DNA of 64,000 bases from Piliocolobus tephrosceles (GCF_002776525.5 NC_045447.1:17799068-17863067); one strand, 5' to 3'; positions 33,252 through 45,644 are shown, numbered from the stretch's first letter. The notes: generated by a model not told the origin, from the letters alone. Translations and numbers: made by a program.

Positions 33252-33486
33252 CAACGTTATGTTCTTAAGTGCATGAAGGCTATGACTGTTGCTATGACTT
33301 TTTAGTAAATTATAATTATTCTCCACATTAAATATTTCTCTTTGCCCACTTAAAGTTGTGAGTTCTGTTTACTTAAATTTGTTAGTTCTCTACTAGCTTA
33401 AATTTTGTCAGTACTTGCCTGGATTATAGTTTTCCTATTTTTAAATTTTCATTCTTTCTATATCATTTGGTGGTGGTGTACACCTT
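33252..33486. other. Intergenic, unassigned
   Basis: AT-rich. I cannot show that the upstream L1 continues here. Confidence 0.5.
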
Positions 33487-33779
33487 TATTTTTTTGAGTC
33501 GGAGTCTCACTCTGTCGCCCAGGCTGGAGTGCAGTGGCATGATCTCGGCTCACTGCAACCTCTGCCTTCCGGATTCAAGTGATTTTTCTGCCTCAGCCTC
33601 CCGAGTAGCTGGGACTACAGGTGCACACCACCACTCCCGGCTAATTTTTGTATTTTAGTAGAGATGGGGTTTCATCATGTCAACCAGGCTGGTCTCGAAC
33701 TTCTGACCTCAGTTGATCCACCTGCCTTAGCCTCCCAAATCCTCAGCTGGGATTACAGGCATGAGCCACTGTGCCTAGA
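33487..33779 (-). mobile_element. Alu, full length
   Basis: Antisense Alu from 'ttttttgagtcggagtctca' to 'gccactgtgcctag', with a small insertion near 'cccaaatcctcagctggg'. Confidence 0.9.
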
Positions 33780-34214
33780 CTATTTTATATTTTTTATTCC
33801 ATATTTGTAGTTTGAATTAAGTGTAACTCTATATGTTTAAGATTTAATTTAACTGACATTCAGTTTTAGAAGTTAAAGTTAGAAGATCTGGTATTTTACC
33901 AATGCTTTTGAATTTAAATTTTAAAAATTTAATTGATAGAAATACAAAATTAAAGTTGATTATTTGAGGAATTTATGAAAGAATACAAAAATTGCTAACA
34001 TTTGAAAAATTATAAAATGACATTCATAATATCTGATACTATCACATATGGAAATCTGCAGCAATAATTACATCACAGATGAAATACTGAAATCTTGGGC
34101 TCTAATAAGAACAATCAGGAAATGTATTTTTGTTAACAGTTTCAACATGAAAGTTAAAAAAACACTCAAAGAAATAAACTAGGAAGCAACAGAAGCTAGT
34201 TTACGGTTTTCTGG
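33780..34214. other. Intergenic AT-rich
   Basis: Very AT-rich, nothing recognised. Confidence 0.55.
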
Positions 34215-34330
34215 AGCTATAACAAGTATTGTTTAAAACTTACAACAACCCCATTAAGTGGACAGAATAGACAGTATCTCCTATTTTACAAATGAAAAAA
34301 GCGAAGTTCACTTAAGTTTGAAAAACATAA
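34215..34330 (-). mobile_element. MIR fragment
   Basis: 'acttacaacaaccccattaa' and 'ctcctattttacaaatgaaa' match antisense MIR. Confidence 0.6.
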
Positions 34331-34984
34331 AATCTCAGATACATATAATCATACTCAACTACATATTATAGAGAAAAGAATTGGAAATGAGAAATAGAGT
34401 AGGAAAAGGAAAAAAGTAGAATAATTTTTAAAAACCAAAAAATAAAAGACCAACAAGAACAAAGTAAATAAATAAAATTTAAAAGAACAGAAAAAGAAGA
34501 GATAGGGGCCCTAGGTCAATGCTGGTGAGATTCAGGAGAAGCAGTGATATAATTCTTCTTACAAAGAAATAGCTCAAGATTCATTAATGGGATAATATCT
34601 CCCAATTTTCCCCAGAATAACCACTAGTTTTAAAAGTTAACTGGATTTTGGAAGGCATTTTTGCATCCTTCTCTTTTTATAATTTTCACTGGAATAAATC
34701 ACTAATTTTTTATCCTGTTAAATGGGGACCATCACATCCTATTTCATAGGGTTAAAGGGTTACCTTCATGGAAAAGCATTCCAGTCCTATGGCCTTTCTG
34801 GATATTGCTACAAACAATTTTTCAAAAACATTTTGCACATTGCCACTAGAGCATAAAAATAGAAGCATTTCTAAATTAATGTTCAAATCTAACCTACAGG
34901 TCAAATTTTCCGGGTTGCTCTATTATTTAATTTTAAATTTTTTAAATTCCAGTTTTAACAAAAAACTTTTGTAATTACAAGACA
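34331..34984. other. Intergenic AT-rich
   Basis: A-rich (34375-34500) and AT-rich sequence with no recognised element. Confidence 0.55.
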
Positions 34985-35830
34985 AGCAAAGATGTAGGAA
35001 AGTGTAGCCCATACAAAGGAAAAGATACAATAAAAATGACCTGAGGAAGTCTTGATCTCCTAGATATGGACTTTATGTAAGACATTTTCAGTATGATCAA
35101 ATAACTAAAAGAAACCACATCTAAAGAACTAAAGAGAAGTGTAAGAGTTACGTCTTACCATGTAAAGAATAAGACAAAAATTATAAATAAGAATCAAGTA
35201 GAAATTCTGTATTTGAAAACTACAATAACTGAAATAAAAAATTCAATAGGGACACTCAACAGCAGATTTGAGCAGGGAGAAAAAAGAATCAATGAACTTG
35301 AAGATAGATCAATTGAGATTATCCAGTCTGAGGAGCAGAAAGAAAAAAGGATTAGGAAAAATGAACAGACCGGTAGACCATCTGGTACACCATCAAAAAC
35401 ACAAACATATACACAAAGAGAGACCTCTGGTATACCATAGAGCATACCAACATATGCCTAAAGAGAGTTCCAGAAGGAGAGGGGAGAGAGAGAAAAGGAC
35501 AGAAAAAAATATTTGAAGAACTAATGGTCAAAACTTTCAAATGTGATGAGAGACATTAAACCATACACTCAAGAAAACTCAATGAACTCCAAGTACGATA
35601 AACTCAAAGAGAACCACACCTGACTACGTCATAATAAACCTGTCAAGTGTCAAAGATGAAGAGGTAATCTTGAAAATAACAAGAGAAAAGCAACACATAA
35701 TGGTACAAAGGATCCTCAGTAAAATTAACAGCTGATTTCTCATCAGAAAGCACAGAGGCTACTAAGTAGAAAGATGATATATTCAAAGTGCTGAAAGAGA
35801 AAGACTGTCAACCAAAAATTCTGTAAATAT
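34985..35830 (+). mobile_element. L1M/HAL1 ORF1 relic
   Basis: Decayed ORF1-type sequence on the plus strand. The frame at 35213-35440 reads a coiled-coil-like ITEIKNSIGTLNSRFEQGEK ... NELEDRSIEI, followed by 'gaactccaagtacgataaac', 'aacagctgatttctcatcag' and 'attcaaagtgctgaaagaga', the standard order for old L1 ORF1. It is interrupted by stops. Confidence 0.8.
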
Positions 35831-36480
35831 TTTGGTGATTAAGATGCAACATAAGAATTTCGAGAGGACACAAACATTCAGACCATAGCATTAATGATCA
35901 CGGAAGCCAAGGGAAGCAGCTTGATGTTATCCAGTTGTCTTAAAATTTTCTCATCTTCTTGACATTCTTTGATTACTCTGCCAATGCCTTGCCTTGTGTT
36001 ATGAGAAGAGATTCCATGTGAAGTGTTAAGAGATTTGTCTTTGGAGTCAAATATGAATTTACTCCTGGCTTAGCTACTCCAAGGCTGGCTTCATGAGCAT
36101 GCAACCTACGCAGTCACCCCAAACCCCACACGCAGAAGGGCCCCATACTTGGTTTAATGCTCTGTTGTTGTTGTTCTGCATTTATTAATACTTTTATCTT
36201 TGAGCTTGTTTTTTATAAATGAGGTCTGACAACACAATATTTATGTCCACAATTCCTTGCCACCTCATTCACACAGAGCATTCACAATACCCTGTGAACA
36301 CAGAATTCTAGTGGGCTCACAAGGTGCAGAAGTTTAGTGGGAATCAAAGTGAGTACAAAGTATTAAGAAAAGTATGTCTGTGGCTGTGGCTGAGCAAGCC
36401 GGGGCACTGACAGCCTGAAGAGACCACATTCTCCATTGGAACAGTAACTTGTTTTGAGTGCAGAAAGATGGTGAAGGCAT
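35831..36480. other. Intergenic, unassigned
   Basis: Contains a short (TTG)n at 36163-36175. Otherwise no element that I can name. Confidence 0.5.
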
Positions 36481-36487
36481 GCTAAAA

Positions 36488-36533
36488 TGAAAGAAAGAAA
36501 GAAAGAAAAAAGAAAAACAACAACAACAAAAAA
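36488..36533. repeat. (GAAA)n(CAA)n simple repeat
   Basis: GAAA units followed by CAACAACAACAA and an A-run. Confidence 0.85.
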
Positions 36534-37014
36534 GGAGCCTTATCGTATCTTTTCTTACTCATAGTACTTCCTTGTATTAGGGAACTGTTATACTTACCTT
36601 GAATATGATCACATAGAAAGAAAGGGAAAGATAGGATAATTCACAGTTCCTTTTTCTTTCAGGCTTTCCTTGTCCTCAGAAAGCAAAGGTGGAGAGTGTT
36701 GGTAGAACACACACATATCGAAAAGTAAAATAAAAACAGTTGAGCTAGTTTTGTGCATAATTTCCACTGTTCTGGGAAGAATGGAATATATATACACGTA
36801 TGAGCTATGACATACAAATCGTATAATTTTGGCAATGCACATGCAAGTGAAATGCTCTTATATTTGCAACTTAAACTGGCTATGTACAATATGAAGATGA
36901 ATGATAAAAGTCATGCCAATAATCAAAATTATTAATTTCCCTTTATTTACAATGATGTTAAATAGCAAATCTTAAAAAGTACCATGATGAGTTGAGGGAG
37001 AGACTACAGATGAA
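36534..37014. other. Intergenic, unassigned
   Basis: AT-rich, nothing recognised. Confidence 0.55.
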
Positions 37015-37027
37015 AGGAAAAGGCTTT

Positions 37028-37246
37028 TTTTTTTTTTTTTTTTTTTTTTTGAGACAGTCTTGCTCTGTAGCCCAGGCTGGAGTGCAGTGGTGTGATCTTG
37101 GCTCGCTGCAGCCTCCACCTCCTGGGTTCAAGCGATTCTCATGCCTCAGCCTCCGGAGTAGCTCGGGTTACAGGAACATGCCACCATGCCCGGTTAATTT
37201 TTGTATTTTTTGTAGAGGTGGGGTTTCGCCATGGTGGCCAAGCTAG
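37028..37246 (-). mobile_element. 5'-truncated Alu with perfect TSD
   Basis: Antisense Alu that stops inside the left arm ('gccatggtggccaagctag'). The 13-bp duplication AGGAAAAGGCTTT at 37015-37027 and 37247-37259 shows it was truncated at insertion. Confidence 0.92.
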
Positions 37247-37391
37247 AGGAAAAGGCTTTATGTTTATATTCTAATACCTTAACAGCATTTTTCCTGCTTT
37301 TTTGAATAAGAGACGCCACATTTTTATCTTGCACAAGGCCATTCAAATTATGTAAGTGGCCAGAGCTACTTTTTTGTGTGTGATTCTGGGC

Positions 37392-37705
37392 TTTTATTTT
37401 TTTTTTTTTTTATTTATTTTTTTGAGACAGAGTCTTGTTCTGTCACCCAGGCTGGAGTGCAGCGGTGCGATCTCTGCTCACTGCAACCTCCAAGTCCTGG
37501 GCTCAAGTGATTCTCCTGCTTCAGCCTCCTGAGTAGCTGAGATTACAGGCACCCGCCACAACACCCAGCAAATTTTTGTATTTTTAGTAGAGACGGGGTT
37601 TCACCATGTTGGTCAGGCTGGTCTCGAATTCCTGACCTCAGGTGATCTGCCTGCCTCAGCCTCCCAAAGTGCTGGGATTACAGGTGTGAGCCACTGTGCC
37701 CAGCC
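37392..37705 (-). mobile_element. Alu, full length
   Basis: Antisense Alu. Flanks tgattctgggctttt (37381-37395) and tgattgtgggatttt (37706-37720) are a two-mismatch duplication. Confidence 0.91.
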
Positions 37706-37720
37706 TGATTGTGGGATTTT

Positions 37721-38365
37721 TAAATGAAGCAATGCAGACATTCTGATTATCAGATTCTTTGTAAAATAAGTATAATGCTGAATCATTCCAGTCAACATCA
37801 AGTGACTGCTGCTGGGCAATTATTTTATTAATTTATTATTTCATATTTTCTATATAACTTTTATGAAGATATCCAGAAAGCATTCTAGGGGTCTCAGGAT
37901 AAATAGGGGGAAATGAAATTATATAGAGTAGGCTGGGTGGGGCGGGGAGGAATAGACTAAGTGTTTGAAAGGTTTGGCAGTTATTTTGGAAGGAAAAAAA
38001 CCCATTCAAAGATTTTGTCATATCTGGTTTTTTTTCTGGTAAAAAAACAGAGACTTTAGCATGTCTTCTTTTAAAAAAAAATTGAAGCAGAAAGAAAAAA
38101 GTTGGAAAAGCAAGAAAGCGTAATCCTAGAAAGAGTAATCATAAGAACTCCATGCATGTTTATGTGATTTTTCAGTGCTAAGATCTCATTTCAGCATTCT
38201 TAAGAAGAAGGCAAAGCATCTGTTATCTCAAGGAAGCAAAGAAGCTGGTTCTCAGAAGAGATATTAATGTAAGATGTGAAGCCAGAGTTTACCATGAGAA
38301 GATGTCACACCTAAGCACTGACTTAATCAGCACTAATTATTCTAGCTTTCTTTGGGAAGCATTTA
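37721..38365. other. Intergenic, unassigned
   Basis: No recognised repeat or gene. Confidence 0.55.
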
Positions 38366-38379
38366 CCAGCAGGTGGTGC
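38366..38379 (+). promoter_or_regulatory. CTCF-like motif
   Basis: CCAGCAGGTGGTGC matches the CTCF core CCASYAGRKGGCRC at 13 of 14 positions, in the same orientation as the motif at 27345. Confidence 0.5.
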
Positions 38380-38538
38380 TTTCAAAGTAGGCGCCTGAAG
38401 CCGCTGCTCTTCAGGAACTTAAAGTACACTTGCAAATTATTAAGTATTGATGACGGAGGAGCAAGGGTCTATTAGTGGTGGTAGTGAATGTAAGGAACTT
38501 TCATCAAAGTTATACTTTTAGGAAAACAGCTAATCTAG

Positions 38539-39029
38539 TGTAAAATTAACTATTGCTACGTAATAAATTCCCCCGAAACTTAATGACTTAAGATAACAAC
38601 ACACATTAATTATCTGCCCAATTCCGATGGGCAGGAATTCAGGAACAGCTTAGCTAGGTAATTCTGGGTTAGGTTCTCTTATGAGGTTGTAATCAAGATG
38701 TCAGCTGGGCTGCAGCCACCTAAAGGCATGACTGGGGCTGGAGGATTCACTTCACATGGCTCTGGGCAGGAGGCCGCAGTTCCTTTCCACGTGGGCCTCT
38801 CCATAGGCTTCCTGAGTGTGCTCACTACATGGGGGCTTCCCCTAGAACAGGCAGTTCAAGAGCGAAAAAGGCAGGAACAGCAATGTCTTGTATGACCTAA
38901 CCTCAGAAGTCACACATCTTCACTTTTGCTGTATTCTGTTGGTCAGATGAATCAGTGTGATACAGTGTGGGAAGGGAATACCAGGGAGGTAAGGACCACT
39001 GGGAGCCATCTTGGAGTCTGGCTACCACA
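38539..39029 (+). mobile_element. Solo MLT1 LTR with 5-bp TSD
   Basis: ERVL-MaLR LTR: TGTAAAATTAACTATTGCTA at the start and GGCTACCACA at the end. Inside are 'gggctgcagccacctaaagg', 'tttccacgtgggcctctcca', 'caatgtcttgtatgacctaa' and 'gggagccatcttggagtct'. TCTAG flanks it at 38534-38538 and 39030-39034. Confidence 0.88.
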
Positions 39030-39034
39030 TCTAG

Positions 39035-39845
39035 CCACTGGATGAGTAACAGGTATAAGAATTAGATGAAGGAACTTATGTTGAACAAAAAACAACATTG
39101 TCTGAAAAAGTGTGGGTCAGTGGAGCCAAAGAAGGTGGTTAATGAGCTGAGCTTGATTCATTAGAAGGTCTGGGGTATAGAAAGAACAGATTCAGATGAG
39201 GTTATAAAAACTGTGAGAGATAAAGGGAGAGCGAGCATCTCCTCCTTGTATGTTGTTTCCTTTTGACTCCTCTAAAGAAAATGTGCTTAACTAAATTCCA
39301 TTATTAACACTGGATTTTCTCTTGGCCTTATTATTTTCCACTTCCTCCCTACTTCCTTATCTGAAATCCTATCCTATTCCATTATTATTTAGGATGTGAA
39401 GTGGCCTTTTGGGACATGCTATTCCAACCCACTGCTTTGGTGACTTTCAAGCATAGTTTAAGCAATGACTTTCTTGTCTATTTTTCCCAGTTACCATTCA
39501 ATCTTCAAATACACATTTGAAGTGGATTTGAACCACTATATTTCCCAGAATGTGGCTTATCCAGTTATTCTCTGACTCTTTCCACCTCTGACCTTTTCAG
39601 TTTGTCTTCCCAATCTGCCATCTGCCTGGTGGTCATTTCAGCCAGTCTTGCTCCAGCCCTATAGAGGAAGGGAGAACCAGACATAGCCAGACTAGGTATT
39701 CAATTATGTCACATTTATTCCCACCTTGTGCATTTGAACCTTTGCCTAGAATACACAATAGTATATAATAAGAATCAAAATGTGTGGAGTGGGATATAAA
39801 TTATTTAAGAGTTTATAAAATAAAGAATTAGTTACAGATAAAAAA
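39035..39845. other. Intergenic, unassigned
   Basis: Single-copy-looking. Short CT-rich parts may be old L2, but I cannot support it. Confidence 0.5.
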
Positions 39846-40138
39846 GGCTGGGCACAGTGGCTCACGCCTGTTAATCCCAGCACTTTGGGAGGCTGAGGTG
39901 GGTAGATCACTTGAGGTCCAGAACTGGAGGCCAGCCTGGCCAATATGGTGAAACTCCATCTCTACTAAAAATACAAAAATTAGCCAGGTGTGATGGTTCA
40001 CCCCTGTAGTCCCAGCTACCTGGGAGGCTGAGGCATGAGAATCACTTGAACCCAGGAGGCAGATGTTGCAGTGAACTGAGATTGAGCCACTGCACTCCAA
40101 CCTGTGCAACAGAGCGAGACTCCATCTTAAAAAAAAAA
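39846..40138 (+). mobile_element. Alu, full length
   Basis: Sense Alu ('ggctgggcacagtggctcac') with an A9 tail running into the TA repeat. Confidence 0.92.
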
Positions 40139-40157
40139 TTATATATATATATATATC
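40139..40157. repeat. (TA)n microsatellite
   Basis: Nine TA units at the end of the Alu tail. Confidence 0.85.
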
Positions 40158-40244
40158 TGGAGAAGGTGTCAAAGAGAAGGTAAGATTTCAGCATGGTTTG
40201 GTATCTTTCCTGTCTTTTTTCTATGGATCCCAAACAATCAAATC

Positions 40245-40425
40245 GCCATTTCTGCAACTTACTAGATGTGTTCCCTGAAGCACTACATTTTTCTGAGCCT
40301 CAGTTTACTCATTGGTAACCTGAGGGTACTAACACCCTTCCACGTGGTTGTCAAGATGAGAGATAATTTAGCAAGTTAATTATCACAATAACTGATAAAT
40401 GTTGGAAACTAATAATGGGTAGCTA
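40245..40425 (+). mobile_element. MIR SINE
   Basis: 'tgcaacttactagatgtgtt', 'tgagcctcagtttactcatt' and 'gataatttagcaagttaatt' follow the sense MIR order. Confidence 0.75.
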
Positions 40426-40759
40426 TTGTGTTGTCACCATTTGGATAAGCTCCTTAAAGACTGAGAATATGTCCTGTATGTCTGAGTCTCATAAAATCTC
40501 ATTTAAATGCAGTGGAGTTTACAGATCTTATTGAGATGTGATTAACATTTATGGCATTTCTTCTTAATTGCTAGACTGATTACTGAGAAGCGAGAAGAAT
40601 GCTTCAAACAACACCCGGTTTAAAGTCTGAGGGAGAAGGATATTTTGGAGCAAAGACCTTTTACAGCTTATGAGATTAAGAAGTAGGTTACACAGAATCT
40701 ACAAAAGGCAGCCAATGCCACAACAAGAGACAAAACTGTTTACAGTGCCTTCTAAAAAG
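40426..40759. other. Intergenic, unassigned
   Basis: Nothing recognised. Confidence 0.5.
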
Positions 40760-41602
40760 GATACTAGTCCATTTACACTCATTTACTTGTTATTATTAAT
40801 CAGTAAGGACTTAGTACTGACATTTTGTTACTCGTTTTCTGCTTGTTTTGTTGGTCCTCTCTTCCTTTCTTCCTTCCTTCCTATCTTCCTTTGTATAAAA
40901 GTGATTTTCTATAGTAGTATGTTTTATTTCCTTGCTTTTTATTTTTTGTGTAGCAATTACAGGTTTTTGGTTTGTGGTTATCATGAGGCTTGCAAATAAC
41001 ATCTCATAAACAATTATTTTAGACTTAAACAACTTAACTATTATCACAAAGAAAAGTTTTTAAAAACAAGCAGAGAAAGCCAAACAAACCTCTACACTTC
41101 ATCTTTCCTGCATTTTGACTTTTTGTTGTATCTATTTATATCTTTTTACATGGTCTGTCTCTTAAAAAATAATTGTGGTTACTATTTTTGATCGGTTTAT
41201 CATTTAGTCATTCTATTAAGTATATGAGTGGTTTACATACTGCAATTACAGTGTTGCAGTATTCTGTATTTCTCTGTGTAATTACTTTTACCAGCAAATT
41301 TTACACTTTTAGATGATTTCTTCTTGCTCATTAGTAGCCTTTTCTTGCAGATTGAAAAACTTCCTTTAGCATTTCCTATAAGATAGGTCTAATGTTGATA
41401 ATATTCCTCAGCTTTTGTTTGTCTAAGTGTTTCTCCATGTCTGAAAAATAATTGTACTGAAAAATAATATTCTAGGTCGGATGTTTTCTTTTCCTCAGCA
41501 CTTTGACTAGGTCATCCCACTTTATCCTGGCCTGTAAAGTTTCTGCTAAGAAATCTGTTGCCAGATGTATTAGAGCTCCTTTATGTTGTTTGTTTCTTTT
41601 CT

Positions 41603-41891
41603 TTTTTTTTGAGACAGAGTCTCGCTCTGTCCCCTAGGCTGGAGTGCAGTGGCCCGATCTCAGCTCACTGCAAGCTCCGCCTCCTGGGTTTACGCCATTC
41701 TCCTGCCTCAGCCTCCCGAGTAGCTGGGACTACAGACGCCCGCCACCTCACCCAGCTAGTTTTTTGTATTTTTAGTAGAGACGGGGTTTCACCGTGTTAG
41801 CCAGGATGGTCTTGATCTCCTGACCTTGTGATCCGCCCGTCTCAGCCTCCCAAAGTACTGGGATTACAGGCTTGAGCCACCGCGCCCGGCC
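41603..41891 (-). mobile_element. Young Alu, Old World monkey type, perfect TSD
   Basis: Antisense AluY-like copy with 'gggtttacgccattctcc', 'cccagctagttttttgtatt' and 'ggcttgagccaccgcg'. A 16-bp duplication TGTTTGTTTCTTTTCT lies at 41587-41602 and 41892-41907. Confidence 0.94.
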
Positions 41892-42096
41892 TGTTTGTTT
41901 CTTTTCTCTTGCTGCTTTTAAGATCCTTTCTTTACCTTGATCATTGAGAGTTCGATTATTATATGTCTTGAAGTAGTCTTATTTGGGTTGAATCTGCTTG
42001 GCATTCTTTGATTTTCTTGTACCTAGATATTCATGTCTTTCTCTGGGTTTGGAATGTTGTCTGTTATAATTTCCTTGAATAAACATTCTACCCCAA

Positions 42097-42138
42097 TTTC
42101 TCTCTCTCTCTCTCTCTCTCCTTCTCCCTCCCTCCCCC
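42097..42138. repeat. (TC)n microsatellite
   Basis: TCTCTC... of about 24 nt followed by C/T-rich sequence. Confidence 0.85.
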
Positions 42139-43825
42139 CATCCCCTTTAAGGCTAGTAACTCTTAGATTTGCTTTTTTGAGGTTATTTTCTAGATCTTGT
42201 AGGCATGCTTCATTCTTTTTTCTTTTTAGTGTTTTCCTTTTTCTCCTCTATGTATTTTCATACAGCCTGTCTTCAAGCTCACAAATTCTTTCTTTTGCTT
42301 GATCAAGTCTGCTATTGAGAGACTCCAATGCATTTTTCAGTTTATCAATTGAATTTTCTATCTCCAAGATTTTTTTAAAAAAATTTTTCATATTTTATTG
42401 ATAAAATCCTATGCAGTCACAAATATTGGGGGAAGAAATGTAGCCATACACTTCTTTGTCTTAGTAATCTATATTTTAGCCAGCTCTGGAATTTCCATTT
42501 GATTTAAAAAATTTCAATCTCTTTGTTAAATTTCTCTGATAGAATTCTAAATTTCTTCACTGTTACCTTGGAGTTCATTGAAGTTCATCAAGGCCGCTAT
42601 TTCGAATTCCCTGTCTGATTAGTCATATATCTTCATCACTCCAGATTGGTCAATGGTGCCTTATTCAGTCCATTCAGTGAGGCCATGTTTTCCTGGATAT
42701 TCTTGATGACTGTGGATATTCACTCATGTCTGCGCATTGAAGAGTTAGGTATTCATTCCCTTCTTTATAGTCCAGGCTTGTTTGTCCCTGTCCTTGAGAA
42801 GGCTTTCCAATAATTCAAAGGGGATTGAGTTTTGTGGCCTAAGCCTGTGGCACTTGGGGGTGTCCTAAGCTCAGGAACCCTGTAATTCTTACAGACTCTT
42901 AGATATGCAGCCTTGGTATATCTAAGACTTGGGAAGATAGGGGAGAATTCCCTGGGTTGTCAGGCAAAGTCTCTTGCTCTCTTCCCTCTCTTTCCCAAAT
43001 CAGAAGGCATCTCTCTCCAGGCTTGGTTAACTGGAGCTTAGGGAGGAGTGATGCAGACACTCTACTGGCCACAGCTAGCATCACACTGGGTTATACCTGA
43101 AGCCCACAGCCTTCCAGACCAGCTCAGTACTGGGGCTCACTAAGGCCTGCAGCCACTACTGCCTGGTTATGCCTGCTGCTAATGTTTATTCAAGGCCCAA
43201 GGCCACATTAGTCAGCAGATGGTGAATCCTGCCAGGACCAAGTCCATACCAACAGGGCAGTGGATTCCCTTCTGACCCAGGGTGGGCCTAGAAACACTAT
43301 ACAGGAACAAAGCCTGGAATCAAGGGCTTCGGGAATCTGCTTGGTGTTTTATCTTATTGTGGCCAAGCTGATATCCAAGTTGCAAGACAAAGTCCTCTGC
43401 GCTCTTCTCTCTTCTTTCCCCAGGCAGAAGGAATCTCCCCAAGCATCAGTACCTGGAGTTTGGGGAGGAGTGACATACGTACTCCTGTGGCTGCCACAGC
43501 TAGTGTCAAACTGTGTTGCACCCTAAGTCTACTGCCTCCCAGACCAGGACAGCATTAGACCTTGCCCAAGGACTTGCTAACAGAGGGAAAAAAATCTGTA
43601 AAATATTTCGGAGTGGCATATTTTGAACCAATATGAGTGATCATGGTCTTGGGAACAGTCTTAAGAGGTTCTGAGAAAGTGTGCCTGAAGCAGGTAGGTT
43701 ATAGTTTGGTTTTATACATTTCCAGGAGACAAGAGTTACAGGCAAAGATATAAATTGATACATGCAAAGTATATGTTGATTCAGCCCAAAAAAACAGGAC
43801 ATCTCCAAGTAGGGACTTAGTAATT

Positions 43826-44125
43826 TTTTTTTTTTTTTTTTTTGAGACGGAGTCTCGCTCTGTCGCCAGGGCTGGAGTACAGTGGCCGGATCTGGGCTCA
43901 CTGCAAGCTCCGCCTCCCGGGTTTACGCCATTCTCCTGCCTCAGCCTCCCGAGTAGCTGGGACTACAGGCGCCCGCCACCTCGCCCGGCTAGCTTTTTGT
44001 ATTTTTTAGTAGAGATGGGGTTTCACTGTGTTAGCCAGGATGGTCTCGATCTCCTGACCTCGTGATCCACCCATCTCGGCCTCCCAAAGTGCTGGGATTA
44101 CAGGCTTGAGCCACCGCGCCCGGCC
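43826..44125 (-). mobile_element. Young Alu, Old World monkey type, perfect TSD
   Basis: Antisense AluY-like copy with a T18 tail and 'gccggatctgggctcactgc', 'gggtttacgccattctcc', 'ccaccgcgcccggcc'. A 14-bp duplication GGGACTTAGTAATT lies at 43812-43825 and 44126-44139. Confidence 0.94.
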
Positions 44126-44607
44126 GGGACTTAGTAATTATAGGTGGGTCTTAAGGATTCTTTAGTTGGCAATTGGTTGAGAGGGTTAAGCTATTATCTA
44201 AAGGCTTAAAGTCAGTAGAAAGTAATGCTTGAGTTAAAGGAGGTTGTGGGGTCCAAGGCTCTTGTTATGTAGATGACTCCTCATAGGTAGCAGCCCTCAG
44301 AGAGAATCAATGGCAAATATCAGTCTCTTTGCAGACTCTCAGTTCAACTCTGCTAGATCTGGGAAAAGCCTAGAAAGGGAAGGCCTGGCTGCATTAATGG
44401 AGATTCTCTACAGATGCAAATCTCCCCCACAAATGATAGCTTTGCAGGGCCATTTCAAAATATGTCAAAGAAATATATTTTGAGATAAAATATATTTATT
44501 CCCTACAAGGTCTGCTATCTGTCATGTCTTGCTATATCAGAGTCAGGTTGAAAAGTAAGCCATATTACAGCAGGTTTATTTTTATTTATTTTATTTTATT
44601 ATTATTA

Positions 44608-44893
44608 TTTTTTGAGACAGAGTTTTGCTCTTTGCCCAGGCTGGAGTGCAATGGCACGATCTTGGCTCACTGCAACCTCTGCCTCTCAGGTTCAAGCAAT
44701 TCTCCTGCCTCAGCCTCCCGAGTAGCTGGGATTACAGGCACCCGCCACCACACGCAGCTAATTTTTGTATTTTAAATAGAGACGAGGTTTCACCATATTG
44801 GCCAGTCTGGTCTTGAACTCCTGACCTCAGGTGATCTACCTGCCTCAGCCTCCCAAAGTGCTGGGATTATAGGAGTGAGCCACCATGCCCAGC
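44608..44893 (-). mobile_element. Alu, full length
   Basis: Antisense Alu with an ATT-rich tail ('attattattatttttt') and the end 'gccaccatgcccagc'. Confidence 0.91.
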
Positions 44894-45447
44894 TTATACC
44901 AGGTTAACTTTTAAAACCCATTTAACAATATTTTATGGTTTGTAGGATGTGATTCCTTGCGTGAATGGCCTGAGATCTTGTTTATAATTTGGTATCTTAT
45001 TGCCACAGAGGCTATTTTGTCCATCTTACGATCTTTTAACTTGAATGCAGGTAAGTTGTGCCTAAACTCCAAAGGGAGGGGGGATAACAAAGCATGTCTA
45101 ACCTCCCTTCCCATCACAGCCAGGAATTCAATTTTTAAGATTTTTCTGGGGTCTCTTTGGCCAAGTGGGTGTTCATTCAGTCAGTAGGAGTAAGTTGGGA
45201 GTGCTTAGCATTTTGTGTTTAGTCTACATACTTTAGTCCTTGTGTCCTGACTGCCACTCAAATAGATTCAGGACCTCAGACCACTTTAGTTAGCCAGTGG
45301 TGAAGATAGCCATGACCTGGGTTTCTCCCTCTGGAGCAGAGAATTCTTCTCTGAACCAAGGCCTGCCTAAATGCGCTGTTGGAATTCTGGGCGCCTGCAG
45401 AATTCTGTCGTGTGTTATGTTCCAGCACTGACTTCCGATACAAAGTC

Positions 45448-45510
45448 CCACACTCACTTTGCTCTCCCTCCTTCAGGCACACAGACCCACACTCACTTTG
45501 CTCTCCCTCC
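45448..45510. repeat. 38-bp tandem duplication
   Basis: 'ccacactcactttgctctcc' occurs at about 45448 and again at about 45486, with 'ctccctcc' after each. Confidence 0.85.
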
Positions 45511-45644
45511 CCCAAGTACACAGATTCTCTTTCCCACTGTGCAGCCTGTGGTTGGAGGAGGGGTGGTGTAGGCAATGCAGGGAGATCGTCCCTCGCCCCC
45601 CTACCCCCACCCGGTCTTCAATGCCTCTTTCCTTATCATTAAGG

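Larger units (their letters stand above)
43575..45230 (-). mobile_element. ERV-like block inside old L1
   Basis: On the minus strand: 'aacctgctgtaatatggctt', 'tttcaacctgactctgata', 'gatttgcatctgtagagaat' and 'caaccaattgccaactaaag', which resemble an ERV1-type LTR. Old-L1 text occurs on both sides. Two Alus lie within. No viral reading frame is visible. Borders and family are uncertain. Confidence 0.35.

Noticed and set aside
35213..35440. A coiled-coil-like ORF considered as a gene
   Set aside because: Sequence order matches old L1 ORF1, with stops on both sides.
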